Source: Saprospiraceae bacterium (GTDB lineage Bacteria; Bacteroidota; Bacteroidia; Chitinophagales; Saprospiraceae). From it: DNA of 7,155 nt. Made by a program: the position numbers and the translations under genes. The DNA is taken from positions 1 through 7,155 of the forward strand of contig JABDJM010000200.1 in NCBI GenBank assembly GCA_013002475.1, given 5' to 3'. Position 1 is the stretch's first letter; the number at the start of each line of letters is the position of its first letter. Below the pieces are notes generated by a model. It made no database searches, was not told the DNA's origin, and saw only the letters and a program-made list of their open reading frames with translations. Shown here piece after piece: positions 1-6,444 of this stretch.

Positions 1-313
1 TATGCTAAAGCTTGGAAGAGCACAAGGAGTAGCCATTGCGGCAGGGGTAACTAAAAAGCTAAAGATCACAGAATACAGCCCCAAAAAGGTAAAGCAATCA
101 GTGACCGGAAACGGGAATGCTTCTAAGGAACAAGTAGCGGCAATGGTTGATTCTATCCTGGGAAAAATTCCAAACCCCACATTTGATGCAACCGACGCCG
201 CTGCGGTGGCTCTTTGCCATTACTACCAGGGAAGAGGTCCAAGTGTAAAAGGAAAAAAATATTCCGGCTGGGAAAGTTTTATCAAAGAAAACCCTTCTAA
301 GGTAGGGTCCTAA
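1..313 (+). CDS. ruvC: Crossover junction endodeoxyribonuclease RuvC, C-terminal part (truncated by window edge)
   Basis: This is the C-terminal part (about 103 residues) of RuvC, the nuclease that cuts Holliday junctions with symmetric nicks as part of the RuvABC recombination machinery in the cytoplasm. The reading frame is open to the left edge. The ATG at 2-4 falls inside the conserved LKLGRAQGVA segment, so it is an internal methionine and not the start. The next conserved block, Y-P-K-VKQ-V-GNGNASKEQV (visible residues 25-45), is typical of RuvC. The FDATDAAAVALCH segment (60s) carries two Asp residues, D62 and D65 of the visible part, which match the last two catalytic carboxylates of the family (D138 and D141 in E. 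coli). The two N-terminal catalytic acids lie outside the window. The TAA stop at 311-313 overlaps the stop of the convergent HIT gene. Identification is firm; only completeness is unknown. Confidence 0.95.
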   Translation, partial: MLKLGRAQGVAIAAGVTKKLKITEYSPKKVKQSVTGNGNASKEQVAAMVDSILGKIPNPTFDATDAAAVALCHYYQGRGPSVKGKKYSGWESFIKENPSKVGS

Positions 314-702
314 ATAGCCGTACGGATTTTCTCTGCGATCTGTGTCAGTTCCTCCTGTTCCAATTTGAGTTTAGGCTTCATGAAATTCATGTCCCCCACA
401 GAATTTATGGGGATCAAATGAACATGAGCATGAGGAACTTCGAGACCAATTACGGTCACTCCAATTCTTTCGCAAGGGATTACCGATTCAATCGCTTTGG
501 CAACTGGCTTGGAAAAATTTAGAATCCCGGATAATACATCTCCATCAAGGTCAAAGATATAGTCGACTTCCTTTTTGGGGATTACTAAAGTATGTCCTTT
601 TACCAAGGGAAATATATCCAGGAAAGCCAGGAAGTGATCATCCTCTGCAATTTTATGACAAGGGATCTCCCCTGCTACAATCTTTGAAAAGATGCTTGAC
701 AT
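310..702 (-). CDS. HIT family protein (histidine triad nucleotide hydrolase)
   Basis: A complete 130-residue histidine-triad protein, the usual length for bacterial HIT hydrolases. These small cytoplasmic dimers hydrolyse nucleoside phosphoramidates or dinucleoside polyphosphates, releasing a nucleoside monophosphate through the central His of the triad. The N-terminal SIFSKIVAGEIPCHKI segment, the D-F-LAFLDI strand (22-30) and the GHTLVIPKKE strand (36-45) are family hallmarks. The triad itself is HAHVHLI with histidines at 91, 93 and 95. The version here, IGLEVPHAHVHLIPIN, is the form I associate with Bacteroidota homologues. Its ATG lies 4 bases after the greA stop, so it is almost certainly cotranscribed with greA. 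Its TAG stop (310-312) overlaps the ruvC stop on the other strand. The physiological substrate cannot be read from sequence. Confidence 0.93.
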   Translation of the reverse strand: MSSIFSKIVAGEIPCHKIAEDDHFLAFLDIFPLVKGHTLVIPKKEVDYIFDLDGDVLSGILNFSKPVAKAIESVIPCERIGVTVIGLEVPHAHVHLIPINSVGDMNFMKPKLKLEQEELTQIAEKIRTAI

Positions 703-706
703 TTGA

Positions 707-1180
707 TCAGATCTTTATGTCAATGATCTCAAATTCAAGGTTTCCGCGGGGAGTCTCTACAATTGCAACTTCCCCTCTTTCCTTCCCAAGAAGTCCTTTC
801 CCCATCGGTGAGGTAACAGAGATTTTTCTGGTCTTAAGGTCAGCTTCAGTCTCGGAGACCAAATGGTAGGTCATTTCCTTATTAGTCTTTCTATTCTTGA
901 TGGTCACCTTTGAAAGCACTGTCACAGCAGAGTCGTCTAGTTCGCTAGCATCCAAAACCCTTGCATTAGCCATGGTTTTCTCCATTTCATTGATCTTCAA
1001 CTCCAGCATTCCCTGAGCATCTTTCGCTGCGTCGTATTCGGCATTCTCAGATAAATCTCCTTTCTCACGAGCCTCAGCAATTGCCTTTGCCACATTTTGC
1101 CGCCCAGTGGATTTTAGTTCTTCTAAATCAGCCACCAGTTTATCATAGCCTTCTTGTGTTAAATACGTGTATTTTGACAT
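707..1180 (-). CDS. greA: Transcription elongation factor GreA
   Basis: GreA, 157 residues, binds in the secondary channel of RNA polymerase and stimulates cleavage of the backtracked RNA 3' end, rescuing stalled complexes. The N-terminal half (about 1-78) is the antiparallel coiled coil. Its tip, EKGDLSENAEYDAAK, holds acidic residues D42 and E45, matching D41 and E44 of E. coli GreA, which help place the catalytic magnesium. The C-terminal half is the FKBP-like domain, with the usual VTSPMGKGLLGKERGE segment followed by PRGNLEFEIIDI. The ATG at 1180 is chosen because MSKYTYLTQEGYDKL aligns with the family start. A longer in-frame ATG at 1216 would add 12 residues unlike GreA and would begin just after the terminator U-run. 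No strong ribosome-binding site is seen. The HIT gene follows after 4 bases. Confidence 0.96.
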   Translation of the reverse strand: MSKYTYLTQEGYDKLVADLEELKSTGRQNVAKAIAEAREKGDLSENAEYDAAKDAQGMLELKINEMEKTMANARVLDASELDDSAVTVLSKVTIKNRKTNKEMTYHLVSETEADLKTRKISVTSPMGKGLLGKERGEVAIVETPRGNLEFEIIDIKI

Positions 1181-1194
1181 AGTCAAATTCTTTA

Positions 1195-1212
1195 TTCCGG
1201 AGTGTTCCGGAG
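1195..1212 (-). repeat. Short TCCGGA hairpin / direct repeat in greA leader
   Basis: The 8-base word TTCCGGAG occurs twice with a 2-base gap (1195-1202 and 1205-1212). Because TCCGGA is its own reverse complement, the two copies (1196-1201 and 1206-1211) can also pair as a 6-base-pair stem with a 4-base loop. The element lies 15 bases ahead of the greA ATG, in what would be its leader RNA. It may influence translation start, or it may be chance. No protein binding site is recognised. Confidence 0.4.
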
Positions 1213-1219
1213 GCATATT

Positions 1220-1263
1220 AAAAAAAGCAAAAACGTTCCCGTCATCGACGGAAACGTTCCTGC
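1220..1263 (-). terminator. Rho-independent terminator, minus strand
   Basis: Read on the minus strand, arm 1263-1247 pairs with arm 1243-1227 around a 3-base loop (1246-1244). The core 12 pairs (AACGTTTCCGTC with GACGGGAACGTT) contain one G-U wobble that would be a C-A mismatch on the + strand, so the stem works in minus-strand RNA. The stem extends to 17 pairs with two further G-U pairs. A run of seven U (1226-1220) follows directly. It lies 41 bases after the stop of the PorV/PorQ-like gene and most simply ends that transcription unit. It is also only about 40 bases ahead of greA, so it could act as a leader attenuator for greA. Confidence 0.85.
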
Positions 1264-1265
1264 TA

Positions 1266-1296
1266 CTAGCTAAAATACAAAAAATCCTAGCTAAAA
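1266..1296 (-). repeat. 10-base direct repeat TTTTAGCTAG with 21-base spacing
   Basis: On the minus strand TTTTAGCTAG occurs at 1296-1287 and again at 1275-1266. The starts are 21 bases apart, about two helical turns, so both copies face the same side of the DNA. The pair lies between the stop of the PorV/PorQ-like gene and the terminator. The copy nearer greA overlaps TATTTTAG (1277-1270), which matches 5 of 6 fixed positions of the Bacteroidota -7 element TAnnTTTG. A regulator site at a greA promoter is possible but unproven, and chance in an AT-rich spacer cannot be excluded. Confidence 0.35.
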
Positions 1297-1303
1297 GTTC
1301 TGA

Positions 1304-2353
1304 TTAGAGGTCCAGACTTAGGGTAATATTATGGGTTCCATCCCACAATTTTGTGTCCCTGTAAGCATAGTCAAGACGGATTCGATTATTCTTTTTCTCC
1401 TTGGAAAGTGGTAAATAAACAGAGAATCCCCCTGCTAAACCAGTATAGATAGGTGCGGTGTCTTCTTCTTCAGAACCGACTTCATATTTGTAAGCAGCTC
1501 TCAATTCAAATAGTTCGCGAAAACCAAATTCAAGGCCTGCGCCTAGCTGATCCTGAGAAAATGAATTCGCAGTAAAATTCCCAAGAGCGGTCAGTTTTAC
1601 ATCATCTCCAAAGTAAAAGTCGTAACCCATCCCAATATTCAACATAGAAGGAAGTTCAAAACTTTGCGCTCTTTGGAAAAAGGTAAGCGGGTAATCGTCA
1701 AATGCTCCCGTAGGACTATTCAAGGTTTCTGATAAACCTTGTCCCTTATAGGTAAGCCTGGATCCGATATTTCTAAGAGAGATACCAAACCTAAAGTTAT
1801 CCTCCTCACCTGTTACATATTGTACCCCGGCATCAATTGCAAAGCCAAAAGCGGTAGCATCAGATATAGCTTCACTCACTCCTCGGAAGGTTGCTCCCAC
1901 GCTGATCTTATTCTCAAATACGTAGGAATACGTCAAACCGATATTGAATAGGTTCGGAGAAAATGTTGCCCCGGTTCCTTCAGGTTGAAGCTCTGTTGTT
2001 TCAATAAAATCACCTAAATCTACAGACATAAGGGAAATACCAAAGGAGGAGTTTTCACCAAATCGCTGAGCGATACCAATCGAACTTATGTTGATATCGG
2101 TCCCGGAAAAATAGCTGGTATATCCGGCTGAGATCTGCGTTGAGTTTATCCGGCCAACTCCAGCAGGATTAAGCCTCATTGCTTCTACCCCACTGATATG
2201 CGAGGTATTGAGCGTATGCAAACCTGCTGTTCTTGCCCAGGGAGTCATTAGCAAATGTCCGGCACCTGCCTCACCCTGCCTGTCTGGATTCCCCGCAAAA
2301 GCTGTTATGGCTGAAAAGGCCAGGAATAATAGTATGTAAATTTTCTTGATCAT
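1304..2353 (-). CDS. PorV/PorQ family outer-membrane beta-barrel protein
   Basis: A 349-residue predicted outer-membrane barrel of the PorV/PorQ (FadL-like, UPF0164-related) type. PorV of the type IX secretion system receives cargo by its C-terminal domain at the translocon and hands it to the attachment complex; other family members are uncharacterised. A clear signal peptide covers residues 1-20, with Lys at 3-4, a hydrophobic core and probable cleavage after AFA. The mature N-terminus, with a Gly-rich GEAGAGHLLM stretch followed by RTAGLHTL and the turn RLNPAG (60-65), fits the family. The rest is alternating amphipathic strands rich in Gly, Phe and Tyr, for example FGISLMSVDLG and LGAGLEFGFRELFELRAAYKY. 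The protein ends in ITLSLDL, a plausible last strand. It follows the giant secreted protein after 58 bases and ends just before the terminator. Whether it is the housekeeping PorV or a dedicated paralogue is uncertain; the context favours a paralogue. Confidence 0.8.
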   Translation of the reverse strand: MIKKIYILLFLAFSAITAFAGNPDRQGEAGAGHLLMTPWARTAGLHTLNTSHISGVEAMRLNPAGVGRINSTQISAGYTSYFSGTDINISSIGIAQRFGENSSFGISLMSVDLGDFIETTELQPEGTGATFSPNLFNIGLTYSYVFENKISVGATFRGVSEAISDATAFGFAIDAGVQYVTGEEDNFRFGISLRNIGSRLTYKGQGLSETLNSPTGAFDDYPLTFFQRAQSFELPSMLNIGMGYDFYFGDDVKLTALGNFTANSFSQDQLGAGLEFGFRELFELRAAYKYEVGSEEEDTAPIYTGLAGGFSVYLPLSKEKKNNRIRLDYAYRDTKLWDGTHNITLSLDL

Positions 2354-2372
2354 AATACTCTATTTAAGCCAG

Positions 2373-2400
2373 AGAGAAAAGACCGCAAGGGCCTTTCTCT
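2373..2400 (-). other. Intergenic RNA hairpin between secreted-protein and barrel genes
   Basis: On the minus strand, arm 2400-2390 (AGAGAAAGGCC) pairs with arm 2384-2373 (GGTCTTTTCTCT) through 11 pairs, including one G-U wobble, with one bulged U and a 5-base loop (2389-2385). The wobble favours minus-strand RNA, where both neighbouring genes are encoded. No U-run follows, so it is not a canonical terminator. It could protect or punctuate the upstream message, or allow partial read-through that lowers expression of the downstream barrel gene. Confidence 0.55.
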
Positions 2401-2411
2401 TTCGTTATTTG

Positions 2412-5400
2412 TTATAGTCCCGAAGGATCAAATTGTCGTTGTACTGCAAAGAACTTCACCACGGTTTCTCCGATTCCAGGTGCATTTACATGGATCAGAT
2501 AAGTACCTGAGGCAACTGGAATACCGGCAGCGTTCTTAAGGTCCCACTCCAATGCTGGAGTTACTTGTTTTGCCAGGATCCCGTTCCGGGTAGCATCCGT
2601 ATTAGGTCCAACATTTCGCTTGTAACTTCGGATAAACTTGCCCTCTAGGGAGTAGATGGTTACATCACAAGTATTCGGTAGGTTGGTCAATTTTACTGTT
2701 GTAGCGAACTGACTTACCTCGTAATTTGAATATCCATAATAAGGATTCGGTACGATCCGAATGCCTTCCAACTGTTCGTCTAATTGATCCTGGGAAGTCA
2801 ACTCCTGTGCTTCTTTACCATCAATAGTAAATCTATACATTGGGAATCCACCGTTTTCACCGGCACCTTCATGTTTTAATGGCTGGGCAACTCTAAGCTT
2901 ATAAGTCAAGTCACTCGGAATCAAACCTTCTCCATAAGAAAGCAGGTCATCTGTCATAAATGCTTCACAGACCCAAGTAACTTTTTTCATCCCATCAGAT
3001 TTATTAAGGATGTTTCCTTCCGGGCGGAAATCCTGGTACAAGCTTTCACATCCATCATAAGGCGTTCTGGTAACATATATCCAATGGTGGCCTCCCAGGT
3101 AAGCCTGAAGCAACCGTGGGAAAGGTGTATTTATCGTGGCCTGTGTAGTCGGATTCCACATCATGTCCCTTCCAGTGCCCTCATTATTTGCATCTGCAAA
3201 CTGAGCGCACAAATCATCTAGTGCCACCTCCTGAAAAGCTTCGCAGCTATAGGAAGAATTCTCACCGAAGAAGATGTTCAGGCGCTCTCCCGTTTCTACA
3301 TCAATTGCATAACCAGGGAACCAACCAAAGCCAGGTCGGCTTTCAGCACCGTCAACGACGGCTTTTCCATCGCCATCAGCCTCTTTAGTTACAGAAGCTC
3401 CTGCTCTGATATCCAGGTGATCGCGATCCCCCTCGGAAGGTACACCCTCCCATTGTTGACCATGGTAGTAGGTCGAACTTGTCTCAACAACGATACATCG
3501 TGACCAGTTAGCCTTATCTCTTGTAAAGACGATATCTACATTATTCAGGTCGGCCAGGCTAGATCCGGATCGAACCAATGAGGAGACAGTATTATTCTCG
3601 TGGGCAGGAGAAATTCTCATTTGAGAAGTCGGCGAAGCCAAATAGGACGGTACAAAGAATCCAGGTGCCATAGGGCCGCCAGGGTTCGTAAATGCCTGAT
3701 TTTGATCAAGCAGCTCGTCCGGTTGGTTTGGAGCAGTTTGCGTATAGGTGTTTGCTGGAAGTCCTGCAAACCATCCTGCAGGTCCATTATCACCAAATTC
3801 AACTTCTACACCTACCGTTCCATTATCTCCAATACCTGAAGTTCCAACAGGATCAACTGCCCCTGCTTTTATGGAAATTCCAAATTCAGGAATGATCTGT
3901 TCATTTAGTGTATCGAGTGGTTTGTCGGATTCGATCACTGTTCCAGAAGGTTCATGGGTCAGATTCCATCTTCCATAGCGTCCTAAAGAGGAGTTGCTGC
4001 TATCGTCATAGAAACGAAGTGTATAATCACCATCAACAACTTCAATCGGATTGATAATTTTCACATTGACAGGAGCCTGTCCCGGCTTGAACTTAACTGT
4101 TCCATCGAAGCTTCCGTCAAGGATGGCTTGAACAGTCTCATCTTCAATTTCAATGAAATTGCCACCTGAGCCACCGCCATCTAATCCTTCAACCTGAGGT
4201 CCATCTCCATAGAAGGTATTCAATACCAGATCATTGATGGGTCGCGGAATTACCGTATAAGTTGCTTTATTCAGACGACCTTCAAGGTAAGGGCTTCTTT
4301 GTCCGAAGATCCCTGCTTCATTTTGCTCAAAGGGTGCCCAATTATTGTAGGCATATGCGATGGACGTATAGAAGTACTCCTTATGATTTATCAATCGAGA
4401 ATCCCCGGAAGCAAATCTGTCTTCCAAAATCGAAAAGGAATGATCGATCCCGGTATTATTTCCGTTTACCTGCTCAACCGGGAACCAAATGTCCAATCCT
4501 CCACTAGGATCAGAAACAGATGACCAATTAAACACGATATCAATGTCATTATTAATGTCCATTTGTCTGACAAGTCTCGCTTCCTCTGGATTCGCAAGGT
4601 CAGTACTGGTAGATGATTTTAATTGATATACTTTGTAACCCTCAAATTTGAAAAAGTAAGTAGAGTCATCCTCAGCACCAGGTGACCTCAAATCCCACTC
4701 TGCGTAATTCTCGTTTATGTTATTGTTATCGGCATTTCCTGGCTTGTTTGTAATAACCGCCACAACCTCTCTATCCAATTCAACCCAATCCATATCCGGA
4801 GCTGAAGGTCCCTGAGGAATTTCAAAACAGTTATCGAAGATATTTTGAGCAAGATCATCGACGAGTAGCAGTTTAGAAATATCCGGACAAGGGTATTGAA
4901 GTTCAGGAATCCAAACCACTCCTATGATCAATTCATTCTTAGCCGTAGGTTTAAGAGTAAAGGGTCCTGAAGCCTGAATAGTTCTTCTATCTCCCTCTCC
5001 AAGTCCAGATGTACACATAGACCAACCAGACTGTTCGTCAGGCTCATCGACAAAGGCATAATCAACAAAATTAGTACTAGCAGGATCATATCCCGTACCA
5101 CCTAGGGTAAAGGGAGTTCCATCTCTCCAGAAACCAGATAGGTAGTTGTAATATTCATTAGCATTTCCGGGGTCAGTAGTTCCGGGAGGCCAGTTTCCAA
5201 CAGATGGGTTATTGAAGTAAGTAAATGATGACATTCCAATCTCTTGAAAATTCTCGTCAAGAGGCCCTCTGAAATAATCTACACCAAGAATTGGAATCTT
5301 ATCACAGTAGGTGTTTACACCTCCAGGGCAAGTACATCCTGTTTGTCCATCTAATTGATCTTCATTATACAGGTAAGCAAGAGACCTGGTTGTATCACAA

Positions 5401-6404
5401 CCTATATAATCATCAGTATAGCATCCAAGGTCACCATCGATCCACATCGCAAAATAGGTGTCTGTAAGATCCTCAAGTGCACGGTTAATCAACTTATACC
5501 TTTGAAAGGTCATATTATTGATCTCATCATTGGATTCAAAGGCAAAGGCCTGAACCTGGACTTCCATTCCAATTGGATCAGCTCCCGATTCCTGGTGAAT
5601 ATTTCCGTTGTCATTATAGATCCAAAAGATCATTTGATCAGGAAATGAAAGTGGGAATTCATTACACTTCCGAATCTCAACTATTGGGAAATCTCCCTTT
5701 TCAGGATTGTACAAACCATCCTGCGTTGTACCAAGACCATCCGGGCCATAATCCCAGAACCCGGCCAACCCGTTGGCCTCGTCAAAAGGAAGAGGAAAAC
5801 CGTGTACATCTTCAAAAAATTCGTTTCCAAGAGCCGGCCATCCTTTGACCGCTTCAGGAATATCGTCCGGATCATAGTCGACGCCTTCTGAAATTGCTTT
5901 CTCATGGTTAGCTCTATGTTCCCGAACCTCAGAACCGGAAACCGTAAAGAATCGATCCCACTGTGCGCAAAAGGCTGCATTGGTTACTCCATTACCCGAT
6001 GAATCCAACAATAATGGACCAGGCCAGAAATCAAACGACCCTGAATTCCTTCCGTATTGCTGAGCCGCAATTTTCAGGTTTCCTCCTGGGTCACGACCTC
6101 CTAGCCAAACAGCTCCTGCAAATAGCGAGGAAACCTCTGGAATTCCTGCGGGTACTTTTGGAACCACGTATTTCCCATCAGACCCGTCCCACCAAACGTC
6201 ACCCCCAGTAGTCAAACGGGCTCGAACATTATTGATATCCTGATCAATCTGAGCGGTTGAACTGGCACAATCAAACCTGGGCCTTGCTTCCTCTGTATTT
6301 GAAGAAGGCTTTGGTTTTTTTGCTTCCGGGTTTATGTTGGCTAGCATAGCCCCTACCATCAAAATTGCAAAACCAATTGTAAGAAAACTCCTTTTTAAAA
6401 TCAT
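2412..6404 (-). CDS. Giant secreted protein with C-terminal T9SS-type sorting-like domain, function unknown
   Basis: A 1330-residue exported protein of unknown function. Residues 1-22 form a signal peptide (basic start, hydrophobic core, probable cleavage after MLA). An N-terminal module follows: INNVRARLTTGGDVWWDG (57-74), then SLFAGAVWLGGRDPGG (93-108) and DFWPGPL (125-131), which I recall from large uncharacterised Bacteroidota surface proteins. A Cys- and Asp-rich segment (321-367, with WIDGDLG and TDDYIGCD) may bind calcium. FFKFEGYKVYQL (584-595) resembles a fibronectin-type strand, and a Gly-rich linker is near 739-749. GFGWFPGYAIDVETGERLNI (1025-1044) is another block I recall from this family. 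Residues 1214-1330 resemble FlgD-Ig/T9SS C-terminal domains: RIVPNPYYGYS, VTIYSLEGKFIRSY, EWDLKNAAGIPVASGTYLIH. No catalytic motif was recognised, so a structural or binding role is as likely as an enzyme. The start at 6404 is fixed by the signal peptide. It sits between the receptor and barrel genes on one strand. Confidence 0.85.
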   Translation of the reverse strand: MILKRSFLTIGFAILMVGAMLANINPEAKKPKPSSNTEEARPRFDCASSTAQIDQDINNVRARLTTGGDVWWDGSDGKYVVPKVPAGIPEVSSLFAGAVWLGGRDPGGNLKIAAQQYGRNSGSFDFWPGPLLLDSSGNGVTNAAFCAQWDRFFTVSGSEVREHRANHEKAISEGVDYDPDDIPEAVKGWPALGNEFFEDVHGFPLPFDEANGLAGFWDYGPDGLGTTQDGLYNPEKGDFPIVEIRKCNEFPLSFPDQMIFWIYNDNGNIHQESGADPIGMEVQVQAFAFESNDEINNMTFQRYKLINRALEDLTDTYFAMWIDGDLGCYTDDYIGCDTTRSLAYLYNEDQLDGQTGCTCPGGVNTYCDKIPILGVDYFRGPLDENFQEIGMSSFTYFNNPSVGNWPPGTTDPGNANEYYNYLSGFWRDGTPFTLGGTGYDPASTNFVDYAFVDEPDEQSGWSMCTSGLGEGDRRTIQASGPFTLKPTAKNELIIGVVWIPELQYPCPDISKLLLVDDLAQNIFDNCFEIPQGPSAPDMDWVELDREVVAVITNKPGNADNNNINENYAEWDLRSPGAEDDSTYFFKFEGYKVYQLKSSTSTDLANPEEARLVRQMDINNDIDIVFNWSSVSDPSGGLDIWFPVEQVNGNNTGIDHSFSILEDRFASGDSRLINHKEYFYTSIAYAYNNWAPFEQNEAGIFGQRSPYLEGRLNKATYTVIPRPINDLVLNTFYGDGPQVEGLDGGGSGGNFIEIEDETVQAILDGSFDGTVKFKPGQAPVNVKIINPIEVVDGDYTLRFYDDSSNSSLGRYGRWNLTHEPSGTVIESDKPLDTLNEQIIPEFGISIKAGAVDPVGTSGIGDNGTVGVEVEFGDNGPAGWFAGLPANTYTQTAPNQPDELLDQNQAFTNPGGPMAPGFFVPSYLASPTSQMRISPAHENNTVSSLVRSGSSLADLNNVDIVFTRDKANWSRCIVVETSSTYYHGQQWEGVPSEGDRDHLDIRAGASVTKEADGDGKAVVDGAESRPGFGWFPGYAIDVETGERLNIFFGENSSYSCEAFQEVALDDLCAQFADANNEGTGRDMMWNPTTQATINTPFPRLLQAYLGGHHWIYVTRTPYDGCESLYQDFRPEGNILNKSDGMKKVTWVCEAFMTDDLLSYGEGLIPSDLTYKLRVAQPLKHEGAGENGGFPMYRFTIDGKEAQELTSQDQLDEQLEGIRIVPNPYYGYSNYEVSQFATTVKLTNLPNTCDVTIYSLEGKFIRSYKRNVGPNTDATRNGILAKQVTPALEWDLKNAAGIPVASGTYLIHVNAPGIGETVVKFFAVQRQFDPSGL

Positions 6405-6419
6405 TGTGATCTATTTTCT

Positions 6420-6434
6420 TTCAGCCTAGCTGAA
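6420..6434 (-). other. Small hairpin between receptor and secreted-protein genes
   Basis: A perfect inverted repeat, TTCAGC and GCTGAA with a 3-base spacer, occupies the middle of the 40-base gap between the TonB-dependent receptor stop and the ATG of the giant secreted protein. No U-run follows on either strand, so termination is unlikely. It could be an mRNA punctuation or stability element within the presumed operon, or a chance short palindrome. Confidence 0.35.
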
Positions 6435-6444
6435 TTCATTTCAA

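Noticed and set aside
2..4. ATG at the left edge as the ruvC start
   Set aside because: It falls within the conserved middle of RuvC; the N-terminal half with the first catalytic acids is missing from the window.
291..308. Short inverted repeat ACCCT/AGGGT near the end of ruvC as a terminator
   Set aside because: Only five outer pairs with an interrupted interior and no U-run on either strand, so it is too weak to call.
1181..1216. Upstream in-frame ATG at 1216 extending GreA by 12 residues
   Set aside because: The extra residues (MPPEHSGIKNLT) do not resemble the GreA N-terminus, while MSKYTYLTQEGY at 1180 does. The longer start would lie within a few bases of the terminator U-run.
3188..3978. 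Several + strand open frames of 66-79 codons opposite the giant gene
   Set aside because: They overlap each other in different frames, have no recognisable domains or signals, and lie antisense to a clearly coding 1330-residue frame.
5355..6211. Plus-strand frames of 82-97 codons and a minus-strand 99-codon frame inside the giant gene
   Set aside because: Their compositions are unlike real proteins and they are shadows of the conserved minus-strand gene.
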